Assembly (NCBI GenBank): GCA_030789695.1
Contig: CM061142.1
Location: 276,017,043-276,081,042, forward strand
From: Scilla litardierei
Lineage: Eukaryota; Streptophyta; Magnoliopsida; Asparagales; Asparagaceae
Reading direction: 5' to 3'
DNA: 64,000 nt
Numbering within the stretch: position 1 is the first letter of the stretch; the number at the start of each line of letters is the position of its first letter. The notes beneath the pieces are model-generated. The model had not been told where the DNA came from. It ran no database searches and saw only the letters and a list, made by a program, of their open reading frames with translations. Shown here piece by piece: positions 62,925 through 64,000 of the stretch. The position numbers and the translations under genes are program-made.

Positions 62925-64000
62925 TGACCGGCGCCCCGTTTACAGTTTGGGCGCGGTGTCGTTTTGTGCACGGTTAGTGTAGGGTGCGGGTTTATCGAAC
63001 TCAGGGAGGTGGATGGCTTGAATGGCTACTAGCCTCGCCTAGGTTGTGTGCTAGCTACGCGGACAATGTGGGTGGAAGTGTGGAAATAAAAGAAAGAAAT
63101 AAAAAAGACATGAAATGAATCCCCGCTAACACGGGCTAGAGCATTCATGACACTTGGCATTTGACTTGACCCAGGGTGAGACATTGCCCCAAAAGGTGGT
63201 ACCTAGCGTCCATGGCCCGATATTCCGGTCGGTGCCTAGTACGCTAGGCCTACCCGGTTTCGGACGGTGGGCATTCCCATGTCCATTAACACCTTCCGCA
63301 GCCGGAAGCATTAAGGCCACAATCATAACTCCCAACATTTCATCCAAGCCGTTCCCACGCACGAGGACTTGATGTCTACGCTAGGGGCGTGAGCTATGAT
63401 TAGGGGGTCAACCGCCAAGTTTATTCCCCCTTGGCCCAACGGTCAGAGGCGGTCTTTCTCCCGCCAATGACAATGAAACACCCCCGCGTAACCCTAATGG
63501 CCAAATGGGTCGAATGTGATTTCTAGCCATACATCGAAGCGGATCTTGACTGGACAAGACACCGGACCCCAATCCCCAACACAACTAGTGTGTTACCATA
63601 CGAATTAGACTCAGATTACTAGAAATCCCCATTGACACATTTCATCGAACACATGCCATGCAACCAAGCCAAATGAAACAACCCAAGCATCAATCCTACT
63701 CTAACCCGTATTAGGGTTCATCAAGAGCTACTCAATGATGAAGAACATAAAAGAAAGCAATAAAAATGACAAACACACATTCACCATTGAGCAAAATGAA
63801 AACAATACAAAACAATGGAAAATAAGAGAAAGAAATACTTATCTTGAGTTTGAATCTTCAATCCATGACAAGACTTATTGATCAAAAGACCTAATCTAAA
63901 CTAATCTAAGTCTCACAAGAGAAAGGGGAAAAAAGCCCTAAAAACTGAAGAAGATCTCCTTTCAGTCAGTGTAACGGCCTGTTTCTATCGTACCTTCTTC
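62925..64000 (-). mobile_element. A2: second Athila-type LTR, truncated at window end
   Basis: It starts TGACCGGCGCCCCG exactly as the A1 LTRs do and stays collinear with them to about 63979, more diverged, with a deletion near 62967. At 63980 the match stops and TGTAACGGCC begins, which looks like the terminus of yet another LTR insertion. Whether A2 is a solo LTR or part of a full element cannot be decided here. Confidence 0.75.

Overview
This window is nuclear DNA of a flowering plant and consists almost entirely of transposable elements. The evidence is LTR retrotransposons with tRNA primer sites and 5-bp target duplications, a MULE transposase, a Helitron, a SINE-like insertion and spliceosomal-type introns. 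No intact cellular gene was recognised. The species cannot be named from the sequence.

Positions 1-45427 are one old Tat-like Ty3/gypsy element (called T, minus strand, left end outside the window), opened up by nested insertions. T keeps a 5' LTR (44688-45427), a decayed gag, a 60-bp tandem repeat array and an antisense additional ORF with a plant 'putative gypsy type transposon' domain. That ORF is cut into three pieces (58-1450, 15901-15973, 33693-34256). The cuts are L1 (1451-15900, plus, target duplication ATGGG) and L2 (15991-33634, minus, TCGGC). The tandem array is cut by C2 (35190-41818, minus, copia/Sirevirus-like). Third-level insertions are the solo LTRs S1 (3649-6118) and S2 (7505-9927) inside L1, and C1 (19536-26462, minus, copia/Sirevirus-like, AGACA) inside an LTR of L2. 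T itself sits in a FAR1/MULE-type transposase relic (45428-46405).

The right third holds a SINE-like insertion, a GRF zinc-finger pseudogene, a short tandem duplication, a complete non-autonomous Helitron (50142-51261) and a large MULE transposase pseudogene on the minus strand (51771-62924). The MULE is split by an Athila-type LTR element A1 (53286-60124, GAATG) and cut at its upstream end by another copy, A2 (62925 to window end).

None of the LTR elements carries recognisable protease, integrase, reverse transcriptase or RNase H; at most they keep gag-like ORFs, so all appear to depend on partners elsewhere.

The most interesting signal is non-coding. The LTR leaders of S, L1 and L2 share a set of hairpins whose loops are conserved while the stems change in a compensatory way, followed by a conserved short acidic ORF whose AUG lies in a hairpin arm. 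C1 and C2 carry a different solution: arrays of hairpins with one constant loop (GGUUG or UGUGU) and varied stems near the 3' end of the LTR, upstream of the primer site. Four families also place palindromic motif arrays 44-88 bp upstream of the TATA box, and a gypsy LTR and a copia LTR share nearly the same array unit.
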